Source: Pontibacter pamirensis (GTDB lineage Bacteria; Bacteroidota; Bacteroidia; Cytophagales; Hymenobacteraceae). Taken from it: 64,000 bases of DNA. The notes beneath the pieces were generated by a model that was given only the letters and a program-made list of their open reading frames with translations, was not told where the DNA came from and did no database searches. This document shows positions 45,617-52,974 of this stretch, one piece after another. Both the position numbers and the translations under genes were made by a program. Where the stretch lies: the NCBI RefSeq assembly GCF_010015475.1, contig NZ_SSNI01000017.1:1-64000 (forward strand), given 5' to 3'. Position 1 is the first letter of the stretch. Each line of letters opens with the position of its first letter.

Positions 45617-46984
45617 TTATACCTTGTCCTGGTCGGGGTGAACCCAAGGGTGCCGGTAAGGGCGTTGCAGCAGCGCACTTGCCTCCGGATCGCCTGTGAT
45701 TTCGCGCTTTACAGGGTCATAGACCAGGGGACGCCCCAACTCCATGGATAAATTGGCTAGGATGCAGCTGGCCGTGGAAATGTGGCCCTGCTCAATGTCA
45801 GCCACCGGTTTGCTGCCTTTTTCAATGGCGGCCAGGAAATCCAGCATGTGAAGCCTGGTGGCCGGAGCCGCATGCAATTCCATACCTTCTTCTTTCAGAT
45901 CCTCGGGATACTCTTCTTTTTCATAAACTGCATCGCGGTGAATCCTTTCGTCACCCTCTTCCACCGGAATGAAATCAAATTGATGGGGACTGGCTAATAA
46001 CGTTCCTTTCTCACCATAAATGGTTAATCCCCAGGGATACTCAGGATTAACCGGTGTGCCCCAGGTGCGGTGCTGCCAGACGCAGTTGAGTTCATCATAT
46101 TCGAATGTAGCAGTCTGGGTATCGGAAGTGTTGGCCGCTCCTTCTTTTTGCACGTAAATCCCGCCGGTGGAGTAAACGCGCTTCGGCCAGCCGAGCTGCA
46201 GCATCCAACGCACAGCATCAAACATGTGGATACACATATCCCCGACAATCCCATTACTATACTCCATAAAATTGCGCCAGCGACGGTGCGGCAGGCCATC
46301 GTAAGAGCGTAGCGGAGCCGGCCCTGTCCACAGGTTATAGTTCAGGAAATCCGGCACTGGTTTGATTGGCGGGTTTGCAGTGCTGCGCATGTGGTAATAA
46401 CAATACATCTCCACATGTGACACTTTCCCCAGGAGACCAGCATCGACTATGTTCTTTTTGGCTTCTATCAGGTGGGGTGTGCTTCTGCGCTGGGTACCCA
46501 CCTGCACCACACGGTTATACTTGCGGGCAGCAGCCACCATGGCTTCCCCTTCCAATACATCCACGCTAATCGGTTTTTGCACGTACACATGGGCTCCAGC
46601 TTTTAGCGCCGCAATGGTTGGCAGGGCGTGCCAGTGATCAGGGGTGCCAATCAGCACAATGTCCAGCTTGTTTTCGGCGAGCATTTTCTGGTAGTCTTCG
46701 TACAGCCGGGGCTTTTTACGCGATTTCAGGCGCTGGCTTACCAGTAATGCCGCCTCATCCAGCATGTGTTTATCTACATCGCAGAGCGCAACTACTTCCA
46801 CCGGGGCCACCTGCATCAAACGGAATAAATCGCTTTTGCCGTACCAGCCGGTCCCGATTAAGCCTACCCGCAGCGTTTTTGCCGGATCGGCAAGGCTTAT
46901 TCCGTTTGCGCCGAGCGCTGTCAGGGCTAGTGTGGCCGTTGCTCCTTTCAGGAAGTTTCGGCGGTTGATAGGAAGTAGATACAT
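45617..46984 (-). CDS. Gfo/Idh/MocA-family oxidoreductase with Tat signal
   Basis: 455 residues. The N-terminus NRRNFLKGATATLALTALGA is a twin-arginine signal, so the protein folds before export. The Rossmann domain shows RVGLIGTGWYGKSDL and the family motif VYVQKPISVDVLEGEAMV (EKP-type, Gln in place of Glu). The C-terminal domain is of GFO_IDH_MocA type. Such Tat-exported members in Bacteroidota act on sugars or sugar-acid derivatives using NAD(P); the substrate is not evident. No carbohydrate genes adjoin. Confidence 0.9.
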   Translation of the reverse strand: MYLLPINRRNFLKGATATLALTALGANGISLADPAKTLRVGLIGTGWYGKSDLFRLMQVAPVEVVALCDVDKHMLDEAALLVSQRLKSRKKPRLYEDYQKMLAENKLDIVLIGTPDHWHALPTIAALKAGAHVYVQKPISVDVLEGEAMVAAARKYNRVVQVGTQRRSTPHLIEAKKNIVDAGLLGKVSHVEMYCYYHMRSTANPPIKPVPDFLNYNLWTGPAPLRSYDGLPHRRWRNFMEYSNGIVGDMCIHMFDAVRWMLQLGWPKRVYSTGGIYVQKEGAANTSDTQTATFEYDELNCVWQHRTWGTPVNPEYPWGLTIYGEKGTLLASPHQFDFIPVEEGDERIHRDAVYEKEEYPEDLKEEGMELHAAPATRLHMLDFLAAIEKGSKPVADIEQGHISTASCILANLSMELGRPLVYDPVKREITGDPEASALLQRPYRHPWVHPDQDKV

Positions 46985-47359
46985 AGCTGTGGCTGGTTAA
47001 GGTTTCGCTAAGAGTCAAGGCAATGCCTGTGCGGTAGCGCTTGTCCGCGGGCAATTTTAAGCCTTCGCGAAGCAGTACCAGAAGCAATATAAAAATATTC
47101 CGGCTTTGATGTACCTTATTTTCAAGAATTCATGCATGTTTTGCTATCTGTTCAGGAGGAGGTAGGAAGCAGGCAGTGTAGTTACAGCCAATGTACGGTT
47201 AAGCCAGATAGCTAGAGGAGAGTTACTTTACAGGTAAAGGCAGGTGGCACTTTTCAGGAGTAGCGTCTAAAATAATAGTAAAGAAAAAGACCCGGGAAGT
47301 CCCGGGTCTTTTATATGTAGCAATGGTTTATGCTCTTGGGTTAATTCCATCAAAGGAGC
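46985..47359. other. 375-bp spacer
   Basis: No gene. It contains the promoter side of the Gfo/Idh/MocA gene and the terminator at 47285-47312 of the gene that follows to the right. Confidence 0.4.
47285..47312 (-). terminator. terminator of the disordered-protein gene
   Basis: A 12-bp stem AAAAGACCCGGG / CCCGGGTCTTTT with loop AAGT. The T-run lies on both sides, so it may work in either direction. Confidence 0.75.
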
Positions 47360-47689
47360 TTAGCCTTTCTCGTTGCCCAAACCTTCATTGCTTTTGTGTC
47401 CTTTCAGTGTGCTGGCGTTAGGCTGGTCGGTACGGAACTCTTTGTCTGTACTATCTGCCCCGCGCGAAGTCGTGGTCAGGTTGGTGTGATCTTTATCGCC
47501 AGGCTTTCCCTTGCCTGGTTTTGCGCCGCCACCATGACCTTCACTACTAGGCTTGTTCTCGCCGCGCGTATTGTCAGCGCCGCCCTCTACAGGTCCGGTT
47601 TGATTCTTTGGCTGCTGTCCGCTAACGTTTCCACCCTTGCCTTCAGGGCTCTTTGATTCATTGCTAATATTATCTTTCTTATCTGCCAT
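47360..47689 (-). CDS. small hydrophilic, intrinsically disordered protein
   Basis: 109 residues, almost entirely Gly, Lys, Asp, Ser, Asn, Pro and Glu, with no hydrophobic core, signal or membrane segment (for example GKGGNVSGQQPKNQTG and SSEGHGGGAKPGKGKPGD). Composition resembles hydrophilin or LEA-like stress proteins, but there is no motif repeat to prove it. It ends at a clear terminator. Such proteins are often overlooked or mispredicted, so confidence that it is expressed is moderate. Confidence 0.55.
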   Translation of the reverse strand: MADKKDNISNESKSPEGKGGNVSGQQPKNQTGPVEGGADNTRGENKPSSEGHGGGAKPGKGKPGDKDHTNLTTTSRGADSTDKEFRTDQPNASTLKGHKSNEGLGNEKG

Positions 47690-47917
47690 AGTTATTGTTG
47701 TCTTTGTTAAAATATAATTTAAATCCCCTTACATATTCGGGTATAGTAAGTTGTACGGACAAAGTAAAGGTTAAGGTTAAAGCTGTGTTTTTAGAGAGGC
47801 CTTGATACTAAATGAATTAGTATTATGCTTGTGGTGTGGCTATAAAGAAAAACAAAATTGACATGATTGCGTATTTTATTAGCAAATAGAGTTTATTAGC
47901 TTAAAAAAACGAGAATT

Positions 47918-48286
47918 ATGAAACTGAAAATAGATGAAAAGCCTTTTCTGACTGATGGACGGCATGTAGTGCAAATAACAGAGGTGGAAGAAGGTAAAAG
48001 TGAAAACAAACAAGTGCCCTTTATTAACTGCCGCCTGGAAAATGAAGACGGGTTTGTTAACCAGCGTTTCTACCTAAGTGATCCAGGTCAACCTATCCTG
48101 GCTTCTTTCCTGAAAGCAGTAGGTATTGAGAAAGCCGAGGTAGACTCAAAAGAGCTAAAGGGAAAAACACTGTCAGTGGAAGTGGAGGAGCGCACTTATG
48201 AAGACGCTGATGGAAAAGAAAAAACCATTAAACAGGCCACTCATTTCGAAAAAGTGGGTGAAGCAGATGCGTCAGACAAGTTTTAG
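47918..48286 (+). CDS. small acidic protein, possibly OB-fold (DUF669-like)
   Basis: 122 residues with a predicted beta-barrel pattern: HVVQITEVEEGKSENKQVPFINCRLEN, RFYLSDPGQPILASFLKAVGI, and LKGKTLSVEVEERTYEDADG. This arrangement resembles DUF669-type single-strand-DNA-associated proteins of phages and related small proteins, but I cannot confirm it. No signal peptide. Monocistronic, with its own terminator. No phage genes are nearby. Confidence 0.5.
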   Translation: MKLKIDEKPFLTDGRHVVQITEVEEGKSENKQVPFINCRLENEDGFVNQRFYLSDPGQPILASFLKAVGIEKAEVDSKELKGKTLSVEVEERTYEDADGKEKTIKQATHFEKVGEADASDKF

Positions 48287-48306
48287 AGTAATAAATTCAA
48301 GCAAAA

Positions 48307-48329
48307 AAAAGGAGCCATGTGCTCCTTTT
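48307..48329 (+). terminator. terminator of the DUF669-like gene
   Basis: A 9-bp stem AAAAGGAGC / GCTCCTTTT with loop CATGT, ending in T-rich DNA, 21 bp after the stop. Confidence 0.7.
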
Positions 48330-48412
48330 CTGTTTTAAATACTACTGCTGACACACAACTTTACCGGGTTTTTGCCCTCACTGTTAATAACTCCTTTTAC
48401 ACCTCACAGTAA

Positions 48413-49369
48413 TTAATGCGTATCGTCCTGCCCCGCCACACGGTCGGCGTGGTAAGCACCGCGAGTACCCCTTGGTTCTTCCTTTCCAACAGTGGTGTCT
48501 TTGGCAGTTTGATGCTCCAATTCAGAATTGATTTCTGCACCTAAAAGTATAACGAAACTAGTCAGGTTAAGCCACAGCATGAGAATAATAACAGCAGCAA
48601 CAGAGCCATACATCTCGTTAAAGTTGCCAAAATTGTTAACGTACCAGGAAAACAGCAGCGACCCTACTAACCATAAAACCGTTGCAATAGCTGATCCCCA
48701 ACTCACCCACTTGAATTTAGGGTTGTCTCTATCTGGAGCAATTTTATAAAGCAGAGCCAGTCCGAACATCACAAATATTGCCAGCAGAAGCCACCTGCCC
48801 CATTGTATAACCGTCTCTAGCACACTCGGCAACCCCAGGCTATCTACCAGTGCCGGAAAGGCAATTACTGCAGCCAGGCACATGATGCCCAGCACGATAC
48901 CACCAATGGTGAAAAGCAGCGTGATTCCGTTTAATTTAAAAAAGCTTCTTGTTTCCTCTTCATCATAGGCAATGTCAATGCCCTGGAACAACGATTTCGT
49001 CCCCTTGTTGGCACTCCATAAACTCAGGAGTATACTCAATGCCACACCCCAGCCTAATGTAGAACTTGAGCTTTGTGCAATGTTGTGCAGCCTTTCCGAT
49101 AGCATTTCGTGCGCACTCTCTGGTAAAACAGAAGTGAGTTGCTCCATTTGCTGCTCTACTTCAACAGGATCTGTTACAAGTCCGTAAATTGAAATAGTGG
49201 CAGCCATCAAGGGAAAAATCGACAGGAAGAAGTAAAATGCTACACCAGCTGCAACAATGTTTAAATTGTCTTTTGTTAGTTGGTCTTTTACCCTTAACAT
49301 CACCTCTTTCCATCCGCTCCCAGATATTTCACTGGGTTTTTTTGCATCTCTTCCTTTATTGTCAGCCAT
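48413..49369 (-). CDS. YihY/BrkB-family inner-membrane protein
   Basis: 318 residues with six hydrophobic segments. Family features are NIVAAGVAFYFFLSIFPLMAA (about 35-55) and the charged C-terminal tail. These proteins were once called ribonuclease BN in error; their function is unsettled, with proposed roles in transport or in envelope stress. No signal peptide is needed. It is a single gene, upstream of and facing away from the DUF669-like gene's 3' end. Confidence 0.85.
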   Translation of the reverse strand: MADNKGRDAKKPSEISGSGWKEVMLRVKDQLTKDNLNIVAAGVAFYFFLSIFPLMAATISIYGLVTDPVEVEQQMEQLTSVLPESAHEMLSERLHNIAQSSSSTLGWGVALSILLSLWSANKGTKSLFQGIDIAYDEEETRSFFKLNGITLLFTIGGIVLGIMCLAAVIAFPALVDSLGLPSVLETVIQWGRWLLLAIFVMFGLALLYKIAPDRDNPKFKWVSWGSAIATVLWLVGSLLFSWYVNNFGNFNEMYGSVAAVIILMLWLNLTSFVILLGAEINSELEHQTAKDTTVGKEEPRGTRGAYHADRVAGQDDTH

Positions 49370-49582
49370 GATTTCTTTGCTTTTACTTATATATAAACTA
49401 TAAAACGAAGTCCAATTTCATTGGTTAGCAGATTCTGCTTTTTTAGATACAAACGGTACAATTATGTAATCCATAAAAGCATCAATTGGTGTAAAGGGAA
49501 GGGGAGTAATTTTCAGTGCTACTCTTGTTCTGTTCTTATGCCTGAATACGGTGTGCGCATTATAGTATAAAGCACTTGTACT

Positions 49583-50389
49583 TTAATCAACGGTAGCAAA
49601 TACCTCCGCTAATTTTTTCTGATACGCAGGATTATCATTCATTCCGTTATGCCCCTGTCCCTCCAGTAAAATTACTTTATCCCCTGGCTTCAGGTGCGCT
49701 TTCAGCTTTTCCGAAGAACCCGGATAAATTATCTCATCCTCTTTACCATGAAATATAACAATAGGAACCTCCGTGTTCTCCACAAAGCGGAATGTCTCGA
49801 ATTTATAGTTTAGCAGAAAAGCAGGCACAAAAGGGTAGAGGTTCTGCATTAGGTTGTCAAGGCTGTAGTAGGGGGCCTGCAATAGCAATAGCTTCGGTTT
49901 GTTTACTGAGGCCAGCATGGCAGCAGGTCCTGTGCCTATAGAATAGCCCGCTATGACAATCTGGTTCTCAGGATAAATCGATTTCAGCTGGTCGTAAGCT
50001 GCCTGTACATCCTCATAAAATTGTCTTTCGCTGCTAATGCTCCCTTCACTCTTGCCGTAGCCGCGATAATCCAGAATAAAGATGTCATAATTTAAACCAG
50101 TATAAGTTTGGGCTATCATGCCCCATGTATCTACAGAGCCGGCATTACCGTGCAGGTAAAACACGAGTCCTTTTGGTTCAGCAGCCTTAAACAGTAGCCC
50201 ATGCAGCCTCACACCGTCTTTAGTTGGTATATAAATTTCCTCGAATTCCTGGTTAAAACGAAAGGCATGATCTGCTGTAAGCTTCTGAGGAAAGAAAATC
50301 ATTCGCTCTTGCTGAAATGATAAAAGACCCATGAGTAGAAGGTAAATAATGAGTAGTGTTGTCGCTGTCCTTAGAATCAACATACGCAA
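49583..50389 (-). CDS. alpha/beta hydrolase, membrane-anchored
   Basis: 268 residues. The first 25 residues form an N-terminal anchor (TTLLIIYLLLMGLLSF). FQQERMIFFPQKL and KGLVFYLHGNAGSVDTWG (oxyanion region) lead to the nucleophile motif GYSIGTG (Ser about 149), then FHGKEDEIIYPG (Asp) and GQGHNGM (His), a complete catalytic triad. The domain resembles ABHD13/YfhR-type esterases. The catalytic side should be on either face of the inner membrane; the substrate is unknown. Standalone. Confidence 0.87.
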   Translation of the reverse strand: MRMLILRTATTLLIIYLLLMGLLSFQQERMIFFPQKLTADHAFRFNQEFEEIYIPTKDGVRLHGLLFKAAEPKGLVFYLHGNAGSVDTWGMIAQTYTGLNYDIFILDYRGYGKSEGSISSERQFYEDVQAAYDQLKSIYPENQIVIAGYSIGTGPAAMLASVNKPKLLLLQAPYYSLDNLMQNLYPFVPAFLLNYKFETFRFVENTEVPIVIFHGKEDEIIYPGSSEKLKAHLKPGDKVILLEGQGHNGMNDNPAYQKKLAEVFATVD

Positions 50390-50863
50390 GAAATAAATTT
50401 AGCTCTGCACACCGGGTATGCTGCTATACGAGGTACGAAAGGCAATGCCGCGGAAGCACATGAAATAACGCTCATATACATTGGGTGAAAATGCAGCTTT
50501 ACTTTGCCACAGCACCTGTTGCATTAGAAAGTATAGGATGAAGATACCCGAACTACTGGCTTCAGCAAGCGTAAACTAATAGAATTATTTTAAAGAGTCT
50601 GTTACACATATGGTGGCAGCGCGAGGACTGGGCAATAGGAGAGAGGCCATGCCTAAGCCTTTTTCAGCCGGTTTTGGTAGAACAGTATCACCCTGTAAAG
50701 ATACTTAACCCGCTTATTTAGCCTGTTTCTGAAACTTTGACTAAGCAGACAAGTAACTACTTATACTTGATTTAGCGACTGCTCCTGCTATGGAACATCA
50801 GGAGCAGTCGCTAAGCCACAGGAATCACAAAAATCTCTTAATCAACACGAAGAAAACAAACTT
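50390..50863. other. 474-bp divergent promoter region
   Basis: It lies between the leftward hydrolase gene and the rightward alcohol dehydrogenase gene. It contains a candidate promoter and stem-loop at 50736-50814; the rest is unremarkable, with no gene seen. Confidence 0.45.
50736..50814 (+). promoter_or_regulatory. candidate promoter with 5'-terminal stem-loop
   Basis: TTTG (50736-50739) and TATACTTG (50762-50769, against TAnnTTTG) are 22 bp apart, within the range for Bacteroidota sigma-ABfr promoters. Transcription would begin near 50774, inside a perfect 16-bp inverted repeat (TTAGCGACTGCTCCTG at 50772-50787, complement at 50799-50814). The mRNA would thus start with a stem-loop, or the palindrome is an operator over the start site. 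Confidence 0.45.
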
Positions 50864-52021
50864 ATGCTGGCTATGAACTACCGGGGCCCTCAACGGGTCC
50901 GATTAGACCGTGACAAACCGATGCCCGAAATACTGCATCCCCAGGATGCCATTGTTCGGGTTACCCGCTCCTGTATCTGTGGGTCTGATTTGCACTTATA
51001 CAACGGCAATGTGCCGGACACCCGCGTAGGGGAGACATTTGGACATGAATTCATCGGAGTGGTGGAAGAGATTGGGGCAGATGTAAACAAGCTGAAAGTG
51101 GGTGACCAGGTGATAGTGCCTTTTAACATAGCCTGTGGAGAGTGTACCTTCTGTAAGCAGGAACTGTACGGGAACTGCCACGAAGCGAATCCGCAGGCTA
51201 CAGCAGTAGGCGGCATCTTCGGCTACTCCCATATAGCTGGTGGCTATAACGGGGGGCAGGCAGAGTATGTGCGTGTGCCGTATGCAAATGTTGGGCCCAT
51301 GGTTATTCCGGATAACATGCATCCGGATGACGCCGTGATGCTGACCGACGTAGTGCCGACAGGTTACCAGGCGGCTGAAATGGGTGGCATCCAGGAGGGC
51401 GACACGGTCGTGGTTTTCGGTGCGGGCCCTGTGGGTATTATGGCAGCGAGATGTGCCTGGCTGTTTGGGGCAGGCCGCGTGATTGTGTTTGACCAGGAGG
51501 AGTACCGGCTTGATTTTGTGCGGAAGTATGCACAGTGCGAAGCCTATAATTTCAGGTCTATTGAAGATCCGGTGGTTTTCATGAAGAGAACTACTGACTC
51601 GCTAGGAGCTGATGTCTGCATTGATGCTGTGGGTGCCGAGGCAGCGGGCAGTGCCTTGCAAACCTTTACCGGCAGAAAAACGCTGATGCAGGCAGGTTCT
51701 GCCACAGCATTGCAATGGGCTATCAACTCCGCCAAAAAAGGAGGTATAGTTTCCATTGTAGGAATCTACGGGCCTACGCTCAACCTAGTGCCAATCGGTA
51801 ACCTTGTAAACAAAGGCCTTACCATCAGGGCAAACCAGGCTTCCGTAAAGCGCCTGTTGCCGAAACTGATAGAGCACGTGCAAAGTGGTATTCTTAACCC
51901 CAAAGAGCTGATTACGCACCACTTCCCACTAGAGGAAGTATCCGATGCGTACCGCATTTTTGCAGATAAGCTTGATGACTGCATCAAGCCAGTTCTAATT
52001 CCACCATCAGCCAAAATATAA
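50864..52021 (+). CDS. zinc-dependent alcohol dehydrogenase (MDR family)
   Basis: 385 residues. Catalytic zinc ligands CGSDLH (Cys, about 39) and GHEFIG (His-Glu), structural zinc cysteines in CGECTFCKQELYGNC, and the nucleotide-binding GAGPVG (about 187-192). Close to the zinc MDR enzymes annotated as glutathione-independent formaldehyde dehydrogenase-like proteins. Cytoplasmic, using NAD(P). The second ATG at 50873 (MNYRG) is an equally possible start. An unknown partner gene follows 12 bp later. Likely function: oxidation of an alcohol or aldehyde under stress. Confidence 0.88.
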   Translation: MLAMNYRGPQRVRLDRDKPMPEILHPQDAIVRVTRSCICGSDLHLYNGNVPDTRVGETFGHEFIGVVEEIGADVNKLKVGDQVIVPFNIACGECTFCKQELYGNCHEANPQATAVGGIFGYSHIAGGYNGGQAEYVRVPYANVGPMVIPDNMHPDDAVMLTDVVPTGYQAAEMGGIQEGDTVVVFGAGPVGIMAARCAWLFGAGRVIVFDQEEYRLDFVRKYAQCEAYNFRSIEDPVVFMKRTTDSLGADVCIDAVGAEAAGSALQTFTGRKTLMQAGSATALQWAINSAKKGGIVSIVGIYGPTLNLVPIGNLVNKGLTIRANQASVKRLLPKLIEHVQSGILNPKELITHHFPLEEVSDAYRIFADKLDDCIKPVLIPPSAKI

Positions 52022-52033
52022 ACAAACAGGACT

Positions 52034-52519
52034 ATGGAAAAAACAGCAAAAGACTATTCACATATAAAAGGGTGGGGCATAGACGCAGATCCGAAGAACG
52101 ACCCCACTTATCCCATGCGGAAACGTGCCAACGAAGACCATAGCGGCTACAGTTGGAAACGGCCGCCTCTGCAACCAGTTAATATAGAGGTGCTGCATTC
52201 TATTGAGCGCCCGAATATTACAGCCGTTTTCGGAACCTCTGCGCCACCGAGCGGATTGAGTGGCATGCTCCGGCGCTATGCTTTCCAGTATGGTGAAGGC
52301 AGTTTTGGCCACTGGTTACCTCTGTTGCTGGCAGACCGCGTAAATGTGGTAGAAGGTATTCTGGATGACCTCAAACAGGGTCAGGCTCCTAATATATGGG
52401 CTGAAAGGGGCATGAATGCAGAGTGGAACTATAACCGGAAGGGCTTATTGCAGAACCTGGCTATAGGAGCCATTGTGATTTCCGCAGCAGCGGTTTACTT
52501 TTCCAGAAACAAAGATTAG
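52034..52519 (+). CDS. small C-terminally anchored partner of the alcohol dehydrogenase
   Basis: 161 residues. The soluble N-terminal part has a conserved-looking start (HIKGWGIDADPKNDPTYPMR) and HSIERPNITAVFGTSAPP; a C-terminal helix (about 138-156: LLQNLAIGAIVISAAAVYF) would anchor it in the membrane, with a short charged tail. No family is recognised from motifs. It begins 12 bp after the dehydrogenase stop, so the two form an operon and probably act together. A long terminator ends the unit. Confidence 0.65.
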   Translation: MEKTAKDYSHIKGWGIDADPKNDPTYPMRKRANEDHSGYSWKRPPLQPVNIEVLHSIERPNITAVFGTSAPPSGLSGMLRRYAFQYGEGSFGHWLPLLLADRVNVVEGILDDLKQGQAPNIWAERGMNAEWNYNRKGLLQNLAIGAIVISAAAVYFSRNKD

Positions 52520-52578
52520 CAGGATTGGAGAACTAAAGAATCCTTTGCAGCCATAGGGTTCCCATTTAGAAATGCTTT

Positions 52579-52636
52579 AAAAAAGAAGCACAGCAGAGAA
52601 GGCTTAAAGAAGCCTTCTCTGCTGTGCTTCTTTTTT
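52579..52636 (+). terminator. 27-bp perfect hairpin terminator
   Basis: Perfectly complementary arms at 52579-52605 and 52610-52636 with loop AAAG (core CACAGCAGAGAAGG / CCTTCTCTGCTGTG). It ends in TTTTTT. It terminates the dehydrogenase operon. Confidence 0.85.
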
Positions 52637-52974
52637 GGTTAGTACTGAAATCTGTCTTTGCCTCTGAGGCTAATTCACAACGACAGGAGCTTTTACGTGT
52701 AGCACCACCTCTTTCATCAGGTTTAAGAGCTGATGAATACAAAGAAAAATAAAAATATTATAACGCATACAACCCTTTTCAAAACCCACTTGTCTTACCA
52801 TCAGAACAAAGCTCGGAGCTGATAAAGAGAGAATAGGCTGTAGAGATGCATGCAAGAGAAATCTTAAATAATAAATCATCATTCGGGAACAGGCAAGATG
52901 CATCCTGGGAGTCAGAAATAAGCAGAAGTTCAACTATAATATTTTTTACTTACACTTATCACTACCAAAAAACT
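52637..52974. other. spacer upstream of the beta-helix lipoprotein
   Basis: 338 bp with no gene. Open frames continue leftward from 52975 but contain no plausible start or signal peptide, so this is probably 5' leader and promoter DNA. Confidence 0.4.

Noticed and set aside
52846-52974. Upstream extension of the beta-helix lipoprotein
   Set aside because: It would put a long polar region before the signal peptide; later ATGs fit better.
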